Below are positions 42,749-52,298 of a stretch of 64,000 nucleotides of DNA, one piece after another. The notes below the pieces were generated by a model that searched no databases, had not been told where the DNA came from, and was given only the letters and a program-made list of their open reading frames with translations. The stretch is from Phaeospirillum sp. (GTDB lineage Bacteria > Pseudomonadota > Alphaproteobacteria > Rhodospirillales > Magnetospirillaceae), in NCBI GenBank assembly GCA_030824585.1, contig JAVBXM010000165.1, positions 1 to 64,000 on the forward strand, written 5' to 3'. A program made the position numbers and the translations under genes. The number at the start of each line of letters is the position of its first letter. Position 1 is the stretch's first letter.

Positions 42749-44245
42749 ATGGCAGGTTCTGATTGCGCGTCCGTTCGACGCCGGGCCTTGGGCGCCGGCA
42801 ACTTCCTTGGACAATATATCGAAGGGGAATGGCGCCCCGGTCGCAGTGGAAGGGTGTTCGAGGATCAAGATCCCTTTTCCGGAGACGTCGTGGCCGAACT
42901 GGCCTTGGCCTCGGTCACCGATCTGGACGACGCGTATCAGGCCGCCGCCAGGGCCCAGCCCGCTTGGGAGCGTACGCTTCCATCGGAGAGAGCCAGAATC
43001 CTTCGCAACGTGGTGTCTGTACTGGAGGCGCGAAAGGACGAAATTGTCTCTTGGCTGATCCAGGAAACCGGCAGCACCCGTATCAAGGCGGAGTTGGAGT
43101 GGCGCTCGGTTCAGGCACAGGCCATCGAGGCGGCATCGCTGCCCCACCGTATGGACGGACGTATCTTGCCCATCGACGTTCCGGGAAAGGAAAGTCGCGT
43201 CTATCGCCGGCCAGTGGGCGTGGTTGGGGTCATCAGTCCCTGGAACTGGCCGATGACCCTATCCCACCGCTCGCTGTCGGCGGCCGTGGCTCTCGGCAAC
43301 GCAGTCGTCCTGAAGCCGGCGGACGACACCCCGGTAAGCGGCGGCCTTCTCCTCGCTCAGATTTACGAAGAGGCGGGGCTCCCTCCGGGCCTTCTGAATG
43401 TCGTGGTGGGAGCGGTCGAGGAAATCGGCGACGCTTTCACCCTGCACCCTGTGCCGCGCGTCATCTCCTTCACCGGCTCGACTCTGGTGGGCCGGAGGAT
43501 TGCCCGCCTCGCTGTGGAGGGGCGCATCAAGAAAGTGGCGCTGGAACTTGGGGGCAATGCCCCCTTGGTCGTTCTTGATGACGCGGACCTCGATCAAGCG
43601 GTCAAAGCGGCGGTTTTCGGTCGTTTCTTCCACCAAGGTCAAATCTGCATGAGCACCAACCGCGTGATCGTGGACGGAAAAGTCTATGACGAGTTCGTCG
43701 CACGATTTGTCGAACGCGTGCGTGGCCTGAAGGTTGGCGACCCGTCGGAGAGCGATACGATCATCGGCCCGCTGATAAACAAGCGCCAGTTCGATCGGTT
43801 GGTTGCGACGATCGATCAGGCTCGAAGGGATGGGGTGCGGTGTGTGGTTGATGGCGAGGCTGAAGGTTTGGTTCTGCCACCCCACGTTTTCCGCGATGTG
43901 CCCAATGAGTCCCATTTGGCCCAGACCGAGTTGTTCGGGCCGGTCGCCCCCCTTATCCGGGCCGAAAACGAAGCCGATGCGATGAGATTGGCGAACGCCA
44001 CCGAGTATGGTCTGAGCAGCGCCGTCTTCGGCCGCGACGAGGAACGAGCGCTCCGGTTCGCCGCGGGCCTGGAGGTTGGGATGACTCATCTGAACGACAC
44101 CACCGTGAACGCCGCGGTCAACAATCCGTTCGGAGGTGAAAAGAACAGCGGGCTTGGCCGTTTCGGTGGGGAGTGGAATATCCACGAGTTCACCCGAGAC
44201 CACTGGGTGACGGTTCAGCATCAAATCCGGAGTTATCCATTCTGA
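42749..44245 (+). CDS. Aldehyde dehydrogenase (benzaldehyde dehydrogenase-like)
   Basis: A 498-residue NAD(P)+-dependent ALDH: SPWNWPM, FTGSTLVGRRI, catalytic Glu in LELGGNAPLV and Cys in GQICMSTN. The sequence pattern resembles aromatic aldehyde dehydrogenases. It oxidises an aldehyde to the acid. It is preceded and followed by SDR genes in the same direction. Confidence 0.92.
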   Translation: MAGSDCASVRRRALGAGNFLGQYIEGEWRPGRSGRVFEDQDPFSGDVVAELALASVTDLDDAYQAAARAQPAWERTLPSERARILRNVVSVLEARKDEIVSWLIQETGSTRIKAELEWRSVQAQAIEAASLPHRMDGRILPIDVPGKESRVYRRPVGVVGVISPWNWPMTLSHRSLSAAVALGNAVVLKPADDTPVSGGLLLAQIYEEAGLPPGLLNVVVGAVEEIGDAFTLHPVPRVISFTGSTLVGRRIARLAVEGRIKKVALELGGNAPLVVLDDADLDQAVKAAVFGRFFHQGQICMSTNRVIVDGKVYDEFVARFVERVRGLKVGDPSESDTIIGPLINKRQFDRLVATIDQARRDGVRCVVDGEAEGLVLPPHVFRDVPNESHLAQTELFGPVAPLIRAENEADAMRLANATEYGLSSAVFGRDEERALRFAAGLEVGMTHLNDTTVNAAVNNPFGGEKNSGLGRFGGEWNIHEFTRDHWVTVQHQIRSYPF

Positions 44246-44260
44246 CGTCGGAAGGACCTG

Positions 44261-45043
44261 ATGCACGGATCCCCCTTGTTCTCGTTAACCGGTCAAGTCG
44301 CCCTGGTCACTGGAGCCGCCACCGGTCTTGGGCGCGCCATTAGCGAGGCGCTGCTGGAGGCGGGTGCGGATGTCGTGTGCTCGGACAAGGATGTGACGCG
44401 ACTGACGGAGACCGTGGAGCAACTTCGCGCGATCCGCGAAAACGTCATTGGGCTTGGCTGCGACGTGAGCAAGGCTCGCCAGGTGAAGGCTCTGATCCGC
44501 CAAACCCGCGACCGTCTGGGCCGCCTGGATATCCTTTTCAACAACGCCGGGATATCCCAGCGCCGCCCTGCCCGGCTCCATGAAATTTCGGCGGCCGACT
44601 GGAATCGCGTCATGGCCGTGAATCTGCAGGGGGTTTACGCCTGTTCGCGCGAAGCCCTCAAGATCATGATCCGGCAGAAAAGCGGCAAGATCATCAACAT
44701 CGCCTCCATTTGGGGGCTGGTCGGATCCTCCGGCATCAAGCCGCTGCCAGCCTATAATGCGTCGAAGGGGGCCGTGGTCAATCTCACCAGGGAAATGGGG
44801 ATTGAATACGCCGCCTATGGAATCAACGTGAACGCCATCTGTCCTGGATTTTTCAGTACGCGTTTGGCGGATGGTGCCTATGACGACCCACGGTTCGTGC
44901 AGGCTCTGCGTGATGCCACGCCAATCCGGCGCATCGGCAAGCCCGAGGAGATCAAAGGGGCGGCGCTTTTCCTGGCGTCTCGAGCTTCCGATTTCATGTG
45001 CGGACAGATGATCGTGCTCGATGGAGGCGTTCTCGCTCAGTAG
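44261..45043 (+). CDS. Short-chain dehydrogenase/reductase 2
   Basis: A 260-residue SDR: TGAATGLGRAI, NNAGISQ, active site NIASIWG with YNASKGA, and SDKDVTRL suggesting NAD binding. It starts 15 bases after the ALDH gene. With SDR 1 and ALDH it forms a three-dehydrogenase set that may convert a side chain before UbiD or ring attack (inference). Confidence 0.92.
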   Translation: MHGSPLFSLTGQVALVTGAATGLGRAISEALLEAGADVVCSDKDVTRLTETVEQLRAIRENVIGLGCDVSKARQVKALIRQTRDRLGRLDILFNNAGISQRRPARLHEISAADWNRVMAVNLQGVYACSREALKIMIRQKSGKIINIASIWGLVGSSGIKPLPAYNASKGAVVNLTREMGIEYAAYGINVNAICPGFFSTRLADGAYDDPRFVQALRDATPIRRIGKPEEIKGAALFLASRASDFMCGQMIVLDGGVLAQ

Positions 45044-45247
45044 ACGGCGGGGTCACGCCCGTTTCGTCGGCGTCTCCTCGCAAGCCTACGCCCTGGGGCG
45101 AAGGGGGGCGTCGTGTGTCCTCGAACTGAACGATTCCACCAATCCACCCCTCGTGCCTTCTCGTTCAAGGCCCGGCTCTCGGCCACGACAGCCTGCCTGG
45201 GCCGCAATCTTGAGCTTGCAATTCTTAACATCTAAGCTTAGATCTGC

Positions 45248-45264
45248 ATTAGGTCTTATCTAAT
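45248..45264 (+). promoter_or_regulatory. GntR/FadR-type operator A
   Basis: ATTAGGTCTTATCTAAT, 16 bases before the GntR start codon. It matches three further sites (48844, 48950, 54039) and the known FCD-type core GGT-N3-ACC, here GGT-CTT-ATC. Confidence 0.62.
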
Positions 45265-45280
45265 AAGGGGCGACGCCAGC

Positions 45281-46057
45281 GTGACTGAGAATTTTGATAG
45301 CACGACCGGATCGATCGACGCTCCCATCTTTCTCCCCCTGGGAAGAAAAAAGGCCTACGAGGAAGTCAGCGACGAAATCCGCAAGTTGATCCACACCCGT
45401 CGGCTACAGCCCTCGCACCGCTTGCCGACGGAAAGGGAGCTGGCGGAGCAGTTCGGGGTCAGCCGCATGGTGGTCCGGGAGGCGATCCGGACACTGGAGC
45501 GTTCTGGATTACTGGCGGTCAAGAAGGGCCCTCGGGGTGGCATTTTCGTCACCCAGCAGTATGACCGACCGATAACGGACTCCATCGCCAATCTTCTGGC
45601 CGGCGGAGGCGCCAGTTTGGCCAATCTTTTTGAGATGCGCCAGCTGATCGAGCCTTTCGCGGCATCACGGGCGGCCGAGCTGGCTTCCACCGAGGAACTA
45701 GACCAATTGGTGGCGCTGCTGCATGAAGCCGACAAAACCAGTGAAAGCCTTCCGGATCTGCGTTCGCATAATATCGAATTCCACCGCACGATTCTGCGCA
45801 TCTGTCGAAACCCCGTCATGGGCATGATCGGTGACGCGGTTCTGACCATTCTGAGTAACCGGATCAGGGGTGTTCTCAGTCCGGATACCTCACATCAAGC
45901 GCTGGACATGCATCGCAAAATTCTCGAGGCGATGCGCAAGCGCCAGTCGGGAAAGGCTAAGACCCTGATGGAGGAAGATATTCAGGCCACGGGTCGCCGT
46001 TTGGCTGAGTTGGGACCCGAGGCCCTCCGACAGCTGGCTGCCTTTGACGCGGGCTGA
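45281..46057 (+). CDS. GntR-family regulator, FadR/FCD subgroup
   Basis: A 258-residue regulator: winged helix [35 protein letters not shown] segment (residues about 48-78) and a C-terminal all-helical FCD domain ([31 protein letters not shown]-containing metal or ligand site [10 protein letters not shown]). Start is GTG 45281. It is followed by aroC. It is the best candidate to bind the four GGT-N3-ACC sites and so to control idi-ribA, the ABC transporter, ubiD 3 and itself. Confidence 0.9.
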   Translation: MTENFDSTTGSIDAPIFLPLGRKKAYEEVSDEIRKLIHTRRLQPSHRLPTERELAEQFGVSRMVVREAIRTLERSGLLAVKKGPRGGIFVTQQYDRPITDSIANLLAGGGASLANLFEMRQLIEPFAASRAAELASTEELDQLVALLHEADKTSESLPDLRSHNIEFHRTILRICRNPVMGMIGDAVLTILSNRIRGVLSPDTSHQALDMHRKILEAMRKRQSGKAKTLMEEDIQATGRRLAELGPEALRQLAAFDAG

Positions 46058-46092
46058 GCGGGATCAGCCGTGCGCGAGTAGCGGGAGAGATC

Positions 46093-47181
46093 ATGACCGG
46101 CAGTTCCTTCGGCCATATATTCCGCTACGCCACCTTCGGTGAAAGCCACGGGCCGGCGATCGGGTGCGTTGTCGATGGAGTTCCTCCACGCATTCCCCTG
46201 AACGAAGCCGATATCCAGTTTTGGCTGGATAAGCGCAAGCCTGGCCAGAATCGCTTCACGACCCCGCGTCGAGAGCCAGATCGGGTGCGAATCCTGTCTG
46301 GTGTGTTCGAGGGGCTGACCACCGGCACCCCTATCGGACTGCTTATAGAAAATATCGACCAGCGCTCGGGGGATTACGGCGAGATCAAGGATAGCTTTCG
46401 CCCCGGCCATGCCGACTGGGTCTATCAGCAGAAATACGGCATCCGTGACTATCGCGGCGGCGGGCGCTCCAGTTCTCGGGAAACCGCCATGCGAGTGGCG
46501 GTGGGGGCGGTGGCCCGCCGGATTCTGGCCGTCTTGACGCCTGATGTCCTCATCCGTGGCGCCATGATTCAAATGGGCGCCCATGCCATCGACCGTGACG
46601 CCTGGGACTGGGATCGTGTCGAATCAAACCCCTTTTGGTGTCCGGATGCACAAGCCGCCAAGGCATGGGAAGTCTGTTTGGACGGAGTCCGCAAGGCCGG
46701 GTCTTCCGTTGGCGGGGTCATCGAGGTGGTGGCGTCGGGCGTTCCGATAGGTCTGGGGGCGCCAGTCTACGACAAATTGGATGCCGATCTGGCCAAGGCG
46801 ATGATGAGTATCAACGCGGTCAAGGGAGTGGAGATCGGCGCCGGTTTCGAGGCGGCCTGCCTTTCGGGTGAGAGCAACGCCGACGAGATGCGCATGGGCG
46901 GCGACGGGCGCCCCATGTTCCTCTCCAATAATGCCGGCGGTATCCTGGGCGGCATCTCGACCGGGCAGGATGTGGTGGTCCGGCTTGCGGTGAAGCCGAC
47001 CAGTTCCATCCTGACGCCAAGGAAAAGCATCAACCTTCGAGGCGAAGAGGTGGATATTTCCACCAAGGGCCGCCACGACCCCTGTGTTGCCATCCGCGCT
47101 GTGCCGGTGGCTGAGGCGATGATGGCGGTGACGTTAACCGACCATCTGCTCCGGCATCGAGCGTTGAACCGCCGCTCTTGA
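46093..47181 (+). CDS. aroC: Chorismate synthase
   Basis: A 362-residue protein with the AroC signatures [50 protein letters not shown] and [13 protein letters not shown]. It converts EPSP to chorismate and needs reduced FMN although there is no net redox change. A housekeeping aroC is expected elsewhere, so this may be an extra copy tied to the FMN-centred cluster. It starts 35 bases after gntR and converges on ribA with a 3-base gap. Confidence 0.94.
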   Translation: MTGSSFGHIFRYATFGESHGPAIGCVVDGVPPRIPLNEADIQFWLDKRKPGQNRFTTPRREPDRVRILSGVFEGLTTGTPIGLLIENIDQRSGDYGEIKDSFRPGHADWVYQQKYGIRDYRGGGRSSSRETAMRVAVGAVARRILAVLTPDVLIRGAMIQMGAHAIDRDAWDWDRVESNPFWCPDAQAAKAWEVCLDGVRKAGSSVGGVIEVVASGVPIGLGAPVYDKLDADLAKAMMSINAVKGVEIGAGFEAACLSGESNADEMRMGGDGRPMFLSNNAGGILGGISTGQDVVVRLAVKPTSSILTPRKSINLRGEEVDISTKGRHDPCVAIRAVPVAEAMMAVTLTDHLLRHRALNRRS

Positions 47182-47184
47182 ACG

Positions 47185-48288
47185 TCAGAACAGATGGCCG
47201 CTCCGGCTGGCTTTCGTTTGTAGATAGGCGCCGTTATGCCGGTTGGATGGAAAGATATGAGGAACTCGTTCGGTGACATCGATCCCGAACCGCCTTACCG
47301 CATCGACCTTCTTGGGATTGTTGGTCATGAGCCGAATGCTCGTGACTCCCATGAGGCCAAGTATTTGAGCTGCCGGAATATAGCTGCGCTCATCCTCCTC
47401 GTACCCTAATTGCAGGTTGGCATCGATCGTGTCAAAACCCCGGTCCTGAAGCCGATAGGCCCGGAGCTTATTGGTCAACCCGATGCCTCTTCCCTCCTGG
47501 GCGAGATAGAGCAGCACGCCCTGGCCGTGCCGTGCGATCTCGGCGACGGCTCCCCTTAGCTGCTCTCCGCAATCGCAACGCAGGGAGCCCAGCAAGTCCC
47601 CGGTGAAACATTCGGAATGCATCCGAGTGAGGATGGATTGGCCTGTGTCGATCCGACCGATGACGATGGCGAGGTGCTCTTCCCCGCCCCCAAATGCCCG
47701 GAAAACGATGGTGCGGGCCGGGCCGACACCAGGAATTGTCACGGGAACGTTCTTCCGCTTGATAAGTGGCGCACAGTCGTGATCAGGAAAAACATCCGAT
47801 GCGGCGATCGCGGGGATCGGTTCGGGAAGTGGCGGGCTTGCGGGTGTCAGTATGATCGCCGGCAGCAATCCCGCTTGCTTGGTCAAAGCGATGCAGGCTT
47901 GGTCAAGCGGATGGGACGGGAGGACTCTCAGCTTCGGCAGGACCAGTCCGGGAGAAGCGTCCGCCGACGGGTCGATCAGGGATGTGATGATTTGAGCATT
48001 CAGCCCCTCTGGATATGCGATCCGGATGATGTCCCTGCCGGACCGGGGCAGCCCCACCGCGGCGCCTCGGTGCCCTGAAATGGCCAGCACGGTGTCTTCG
48101 GGCGCGTGGCTCTGAAGTCGGGCCAGCATGTCGTGGCGGATTGTCTCGCACGCCAGGATGGTTGCCGAGGCTTCCGCGGAATGGACCAAGACGGGCTGAC
48201 CGCGACGCAGGAATTCGACGGCGGTGCTCAGATTCCGCCGCTGCCGGTTTGTAAGGGCATAGTCATGAGGCGGTATGGGAGAATGCAT
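47185..48288 (-). CDS. ribA: GTP cyclohydrolase II (with degenerate RibB-like N-terminus)
   Basis: A 367-residue protein. The C-terminal half is a complete cyclohydrolase II: HSECFTGDLLGSLRCDCGEQ with zinc cysteines near 227, 238 and 240, then LAQEGRGIGL and NLQLGYEEDERSY. The N-terminal half is a divergent domain without the DHBP synthase motifs. It catalyses the first step of riboflavin synthesis and is the only intact cyclohydrolase in the window. ATG 48288 follows idi by 16 bases, forming an idi-ribA operon under operator B. Confidence 0.93.
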   Translation of the reverse strand: MHSPIPPHDYALTNRQRRNLSTAVEFLRRGQPVLVHSAEASATILACETIRHDMLARLQSHAPEDTVLAISGHRGAAVGLPRSGRDIIRIAYPEGLNAQIITSLIDPSADASPGLVLPKLRVLPSHPLDQACIALTKQAGLLPAIILTPASPPLPEPIPAIAASDVFPDHDCAPLIKRKNVPVTIPGVGPARTIVFRAFGGGEEHLAIVIGRIDTGQSILTRMHSECFTGDLLGSLRCDCGEQLRGAVAEIARHGQGVLLYLAQEGRGIGLTNKLRAYRLQDRGFDTIDANLQLGYEEDERSYIPAAQILGLMGVTSIRLMTNNPKKVDAVRRFGIDVTERVPHIFPSNRHNGAYLQTKASRSGHLF

Positions 48289-48304
48289 TTCTCGATCCAC
48301 GTGG

Positions 48305-48820
48305 CTACAATCTGAAGAAGGAAGGCATCTCCAGGGCATAGAGCCGGAGCCAAGGCGTGATGAAATCAAGATTTGCCCCATCCTTGAAGTAGTCCTGGGA
48401 AACCCATTTCAGATCCATGACCTCCATTGGATCGGGGCTTATGTCGCCCTGATGGTAGCCATGAAAAAGATGCACGTACTCGTTCTCGACAAGACCGTTC
48501 CCCACCTCCGTCTGGTAGCGGAAGAAGCCGACGCAGGCCAGTTCGACGTGAATGTTCAATTCCTCGTGGAGGCGTCGTTTGGCGGCCTGTTGCGTATTCT
48601 CCTGCGGGCGTGGGTGGCCGCAGCATGAGTTGGCCCACAGTCCGCCACAATGATATTTCCCAAGTTGCCGCCGCTGTAGCAGCAGGTTGCCCCGTCCATC
48701 CCCGATCATGATCGAGAATGCGCGATGCAGGGCCCCTTGTCGATGCGCGGCGAGCTTTTCCATGCTGCCGACGGGGAGGTCCTCTTCGTCGACGATGATG
48801 ACGGCTTCGGGCGCGGTCAT
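48305..48820 (-). CDS. idi: Isopentenyl-diphosphate delta-isomerase, type I
   Basis: A 171-residue Nudix-fold isomerase with both catalytic segments, WANSCCGHP (Cys) and NEYVHLF (Glu). It interconverts IPP and DMAPP. Start ATG 48820 has GAGGGTTG upstream. It is the first gene of idi-ribA. Placed beside flavin genes and ubiX/ubiD, it most plausibly feeds the prenyl donor for prenyl-FMN rather than general isoprenoids (inference). Confidence 0.94.
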   Translation of the reverse strand: MTAPEAVIIVDEEDLPVGSMEKLAAHRQGALHRAFSIMIGDGRGNLLLQRRQLGKYHCGGLWANSCCGHPRPQENTQQAAKRRLHEELNIHVELACVGFFRYQTEVGNGLVENEYVHLFHGYHQGDISPDPMEVMDLKWVSQDYFKDGANLDFITPWLRLYALEMPSFFRL

Positions 48821-48843
48821 GATCAACCCTCATAGATTTTTAC

Positions 48844-48860
48844 AAAAGGTATAACCTAAT
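48844..48860 (+). promoter_or_regulatory. GntR/FadR-type operator B
   Basis: AAAAGGTATAACCTAAT, 24 bases before the idi start on the minus strand. Core GGT-ATA-ACC. Confidence 0.65.
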
Positions 48861-48949
48861 ACCATTATCGTCAATGGATTTTGGGATCAGGATCGGAGCG
48901 GTTCTCGTCATCCTGTGGGTGCCATATTGGGAGGCCCTGTCGCCTTGAC

Positions 48950-48966
48950 AATAGGTATGACCTTAT
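48950..48966 (+). promoter_or_regulatory. GntR/FadR-type operator C
   Basis: AATAGGTATGACCTTAT, core GGT-ATG-ACC, 106 bases from operator B and about 180 bases before the ABC binding-protein gene. Confidence 0.65.
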
Positions 48967-49149
48967 ATAGGTTAGTTGTAACTCTGGTGTTGCGGAGGTT
49001 GGTATCGCTTCCGGACGAAAGGGAGGGCATGATCGGGTATTGAGGAGATAACTGGCCGAGCGGAAATGTATCGGCGAGGGGATGTCTGAATATATTTGTT
49101 TGTGTATAAAAATAAAAAATACCAATAACGTCCAGATCAGGAGAGGGCC

Positions 49150-50205
49150 ATGTCTATCTCAATCGGCGTCCAGCGAATGGCTGGGCGTGTTGTGGCGCTG
49201 CTTATTTATTTCTATGTGTTGCTATCCATGGTCCCTGCGTCTGCGGCAGACGTCAGGGTTGGTCTGGCAAATACGTCAAGCGATGTCGCGTTCTTCATTG
49301 CTGACAAGAAGAAATATTTTCAGGAGGAGGGAGTCTCGGTCACCTTCACTCCATTCGATACGGGATCGAAGATGATCGCTCCGCTCAGCACGGGGCAATT
49401 GGACGTTGGTGCTGCCGCTCCGTCCTCAGCTCTCTACAACGCTGTCGCTCGCGGGGTCGATCTGCGGATCGTTGCCGATAAGGGGCAAACTCCGCCAGGT
49501 TACGGCTATCAGCCTTTGCTGGTCCGCAAGGATCTGTGGGACAGCGGCAAGGTCCGGACGCTTGCCGACCTGAAGGGCCGGAAGATCGCCGCGGGTGGCG
49601 TGGGCATCAGCACCTCGGTGACCCTTAACGAGGCTCTCGTGAAGGGCGGGTTGAGCTCGACGGACGTTTCGACCGTGACCATGGGGTACCCTCAGCACAT
49701 GATCGCCCTTCAGAATGGCGCCGTGGATGCCTCCCTGACCGTGGAACCCACCGCGACGCTGGCCGTCAACCGCGGTATCGCTGTGCGCATGATGGGGGAT
49801 GACGAGATCTACCCTTACCACCAGCTTTCGGTGGTTTTTTTCTCCGCTGACTTCATCAAGAAGCGGCCGAAGGAGGCGAAAGGCTTCATTCGTGCCTATA
49901 TCCGCGCCGTCAGGGACTACAACGATGCGCTTCGTGACGGGCGACTCGCCGGCTCCGGTGCCGAGGAGATCGTCTCGATATTGACTGAATACAGTGTCAT
50001 CAAGGATCCGGCGATCCTACGCGCCATGATCTCGCATGGCTATGATCCCGATGCCCGGTTGAATATCGCGAGTCTCAGAAAGGATCTCGATTTCTTCAGG
50101 TCGCAGGGCTTGATCCAGGGAGAGGTCAGCATCGAGAAGGTTGTCGATTCCAGCATCGTCGAAGGCGCCTTGGCCGAGCTTGGGCCCCACAACAAGCGTC
50201 AATAG
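49150..50205 (+). CDS. ABC transporter binding protein, SsuA/TauA/NMT1-like
   Basis: A 351-residue periplasmic protein with a signal peptide (cut near PASAA-DV). NMT1/SsuA marks: VGLANTSSDVAFFIADKKKYFQEEGV, STGQLDVGAAAPSSALYNAV, LADLKGRKIAAGGVG. This class carries sulfonates, pyrimidines or aromatic acids such as phthalate. AGGAGAGGG precedes ATG 49150. First gene of a binding protein-ATPase-permease operon under operator C. Confidence 0.92.
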   Translation: MSISIGVQRMAGRVVALLIYFYVLLSMVPASAADVRVGLANTSSDVAFFIADKKKYFQEEGVSVTFTPFDTGSKMIAPLSTGQLDVGAAAPSSALYNAVARGVDLRIVADKGQTPPGYGYQPLLVRKDLWDSGKVRTLADLKGRKIAAGGVGISTSVTLNEALVKGGLSSTDVSTVTMGYPQHMIALQNGAVDASLTVEPTATLAVNRGIAVRMMGDDEIYPYHQLSVVFFSADFIKKRPKEAKGFIRAYIRAVRDYNDALRDGRLAGSGAEEIVSILTEYSVIKDPAILRAMISHGYDPDARLNIASLRKDLDFFRSQGLIQGEVSIEKVVDSSIVEGALAELGPHNKRQ

Positions 50206-50217
50206 GGGGGAATGCAG

Positions 50218-51063
50218 ATGAATCTGGTAGCCGATGTCCGGCCAACGGAGTACGAGGCCTCGGCCGTCTCCCCGGCCAAGATCCGAATCAATGACCTGCG
50301 CAAGGAGTTCAGGGCCAAGGCGGGCAAGGCCTTTGTCGCGCTTGACGGAATTTCCGTTGATATCGACGCGGGGACCTTCTTCGTCATTGTCGGCCCCAGC
50401 GGTTGTGGCAAGACGACCCTTCTGCGGATTCTGGGGGGATTGGAGGCCCCGTCCTCCGGGTCTGCGGTCATTCGCCAGTCCCAGCCGGACAAGCCGCTCA
50501 ATTCCATGGTTTTCCAGGGGGACTCGATCTTTCCCTGGATGACGGTATGGGACAATGCCGCCTATGGGCTGACCTTGCGCAACGTTCCCAAGGGCGAGAT
50601 CAGGGATATTGTGGGACATTATCTCGAGCGGACCCATTTGACCAAATTCGCCCATGCCTATCCGCATCAGCTTTCCGGCGGCATGCGCCAGCGCGTCTCC
50701 ATCGCCCGGGCCTTCGCCAACGATCCGGAAGTGCTGCTGATGGATGAGCCGTTCTCGGCGCTGGATGAGCAGAACAAGACCATTCTTCAGCAGGAGCTGC
50801 TCCGGATCTGGGAGGAGCACAAGAAGACCGTTCTTTTCATCACCCACAGCGTCGACGAGGCGGTGACCCTTGGCGATAAGATCATGGTGATGACGGCCCA
50901 TCCCGGTCGAGCCAAGGCGGTGATCGATGTTCCCTTCGCACGCCCGCGAAGCGTTCTCGAACTGCGTTCAACGCCGGAATACGGCGAGCTCGTCTACAGA
51001 ATTTGGGGATATCTCCGCGAGGAGGTCCAGCAGGCAAGGGCCGAAGCGGATGGGGAGAAGTGA
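50218..51063 (+). CDS. ABC transporter ATPase, SsuB/TauB-like
   Basis: About 281 residues: Walker A GPSGCGKTT, Q-loop VFQGDSIFPWMTV, signature LSGGMRQRVSIARA, Walker B VLLMDEPFSAL, H-loop FITHSVDEA. Start ATG 50218 is preferred over 50212 since GGGGGG lies at a proper distance. Energises import with the flanking subunits. Confidence 0.93.
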   Translation: MNLVADVRPTEYEASAVSPAKIRINDLRKEFRAKAGKAFVALDGISVDIDAGTFFVIVGPSGCGKTTLLRILGGLEAPSSGSAVIRQSQPDKPLNSMVFQGDSIFPWMTVWDNAAYGLTLRNVPKGEIRDIVGHYLERTHLTKFAHAYPHQLSGGMRQRVSIARAFANDPEVLLMDEPFSALDEQNKTILQQELLRIWEEHKKTVLFITHSVDEAVTLGDKIMVMTAHPGRAKAVIDVPFARPRSVLELRSTPEYGELVYRIWGYLREEVQQARAEADGEK

Positions 51064-51066
51064 CAA

Positions 51067-51906
51067 ATGACCACCATTCAAAGAATGCAGTGGCGGGTTC
51101 GGGTCGCCCAATCATGGAGTCTTACCCTGAGGAGGCTGACCACCATCCAACCGGCCAAGCGTGATCGCCTGATCGGCTTGCTGTCGCCTTTCGTACTGAT
51201 GTTGCTATGGGAGTGGGCGGCCCGGGCGGGCCTGATCGACATCCGCTTCTTTCCCGCTCCCAGTCAGATTTTCGGTACCTTCGTCAAGATGGCGGAGGAC
51301 GGCACTCTGTGGGCCAATACATGGGCCAGCCTGCAACGCCTGTTCTGGGGGGCCTTGCTCGGGGGCATTCCGGCGTTGGTGCTTGGGGTCGCCATGGGGC
51401 TGTTCCGTCCGTTGCGGGCCGCCATCGACCCGCTGGTGGCACTGACCTACCCCATTCCAAAAAGTGCCATCCTGCCCCTCATCCTGCTTATCTTTGGCTT
51501 GGGCGAGGCGTCGAAAATCGTGATGGTGGCCATTGGCGTCTTCTATCCGATCTGTATCAACGCAACGGCCGGCGTGCTGGAAATCAACAAGATCTATCTG
51601 GATGTCGGACGGAACTTTCGGGCGACCCGCTGGCAGACGTTCCGGACGGTGGCGCTTCCCGGAGCGTTGCCTTTCATCATGTCCGGCCTGAAGCTGGGGG
51701 TCGGAATGGGGTTGATCCTGATTGCCATCGCCGAAATGATCGGAGCCAAGAGCGGACTGGGCTTCATGATCTGGAACGCCTGGGAAATCCTGGCGGTGGA
51801 GATGATGTATATCGGCCTGATCATGGTTGCCCTGATCGGTTATCTGTTCAACATGCTGCTGACCGAATTGGAGCAGGTGCTGATACCGTGGAAGGCGGAT
51901 AAATGA
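51067..51906 (+). CDS. ABC transporter permease, SsuC/TauC-like
   Basis: A 279-residue, six-helix permease with the EAA loop seen as NFRATRWQTFRTVALPGALPFIMSGLKLG-type segment (about 183-212) and the ending MIWNAWEILAVEMMYIGLIMVALIG. It starts 3 bases after the ATPase stop and overlaps the GTP-cyclohydrolase-like gene by 4 bases, tying that pair to the transporter operon. Confidence 0.92.
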   Translation: MTTIQRMQWRVRVAQSWSLTLRRLTTIQPAKRDRLIGLLSPFVLMLLWEWAARAGLIDIRFFPAPSQIFGTFVKMAEDGTLWANTWASLQRLFWGALLGGIPALVLGVAMGLFRPLRAAIDPLVALTYPIPKSAILPLILLIFGLGEASKIVMVAIGVFYPICINATAGVLEINKIYLDVGRNFRATRWQTFRTVALPGALPFIMSGLKLGVGMGLILIAIAEMIGAKSGLGFMIWNAWEILAVEMMYIGLIMVALIGYLFNMLLTELEQVLIPWKADK

Positions 51907-52298
51907 CGAGTGTCGGCGAGCAACGGGGCGAGGTCCGGGATATGTGGACCCGGACCGGTGAACTGACGCTGGTTACCTCGGCCCGTGTTCCTCTATGCCA
52001 GGCCGAGGATTCCTGTCTGTTCGCGTTCAGGCCGGAGGACGGCGGCGACGAAGTCATCGCCGTCCGTGTCGGGCGGGTGGATGGGGCGGACAGTCAGCCG
52101 CTTGTCATTATTCATCACTTCGACCGGGTCGCGGATGTGGTCGGCAGCCTGGGCGCTGGCCCGGGGCCTCTGCAGGCCGCGGTTCGTCGGCTTGCCGAGG
52201 CCGGAGGCGGCCTTCTTCTTCTGTCCCCCCGCTCCGAGAGGTGGCTGGCCGGCCTGGCCGACGAGATTCTCACCATGCTTCCTGCGTCGATCCCATGA
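51903..52298 (+). CDS. Degenerate GTP cyclohydrolase II-like protein 2
   Basis: A 131-residue relative of the protein at 27745. It follows the cyclohydrolase II pattern (SARVPLCQAEDSCLFAFRPEDGGDEVIAV, LVIIHHFDRVADVVGSLGAG, GGGLLLL) but the zinc cysteines are replaced (HHFDR at 71-75, SLGAGPG at 82-88) and the second half of the enzyme is absent. It overlaps the permease and the PNPOx-like gene by 4 bases each, so production is tightly coupled. Role unknown; see the first copy. Confidence 0.72.
   Translation: MTSVGEQRGEVRDMWTRTGELTLVTSARVPLCQAEDSCLFAFRPEDGGDEVIAVRVGRVDGADSQPLVIIHHFDRVADVVGSLGAGPGPLQAAVRRLAEAGGGLLLLSPRSERWLAGLADEILTMLPASIP

Larger units (their letters stand above)
48821..49149. 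promoter_or_regulatory. Divergent promoter region idi-ribA / ABC transporter
   Basis: A 329-base non-coding region, AT-richer than its surroundings near 49090-49130. It holds two GGT-N3-ACC operators (48844-48860 and 48950-48966). I see no other RNA or coding feature in it. Confidence 0.6.
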
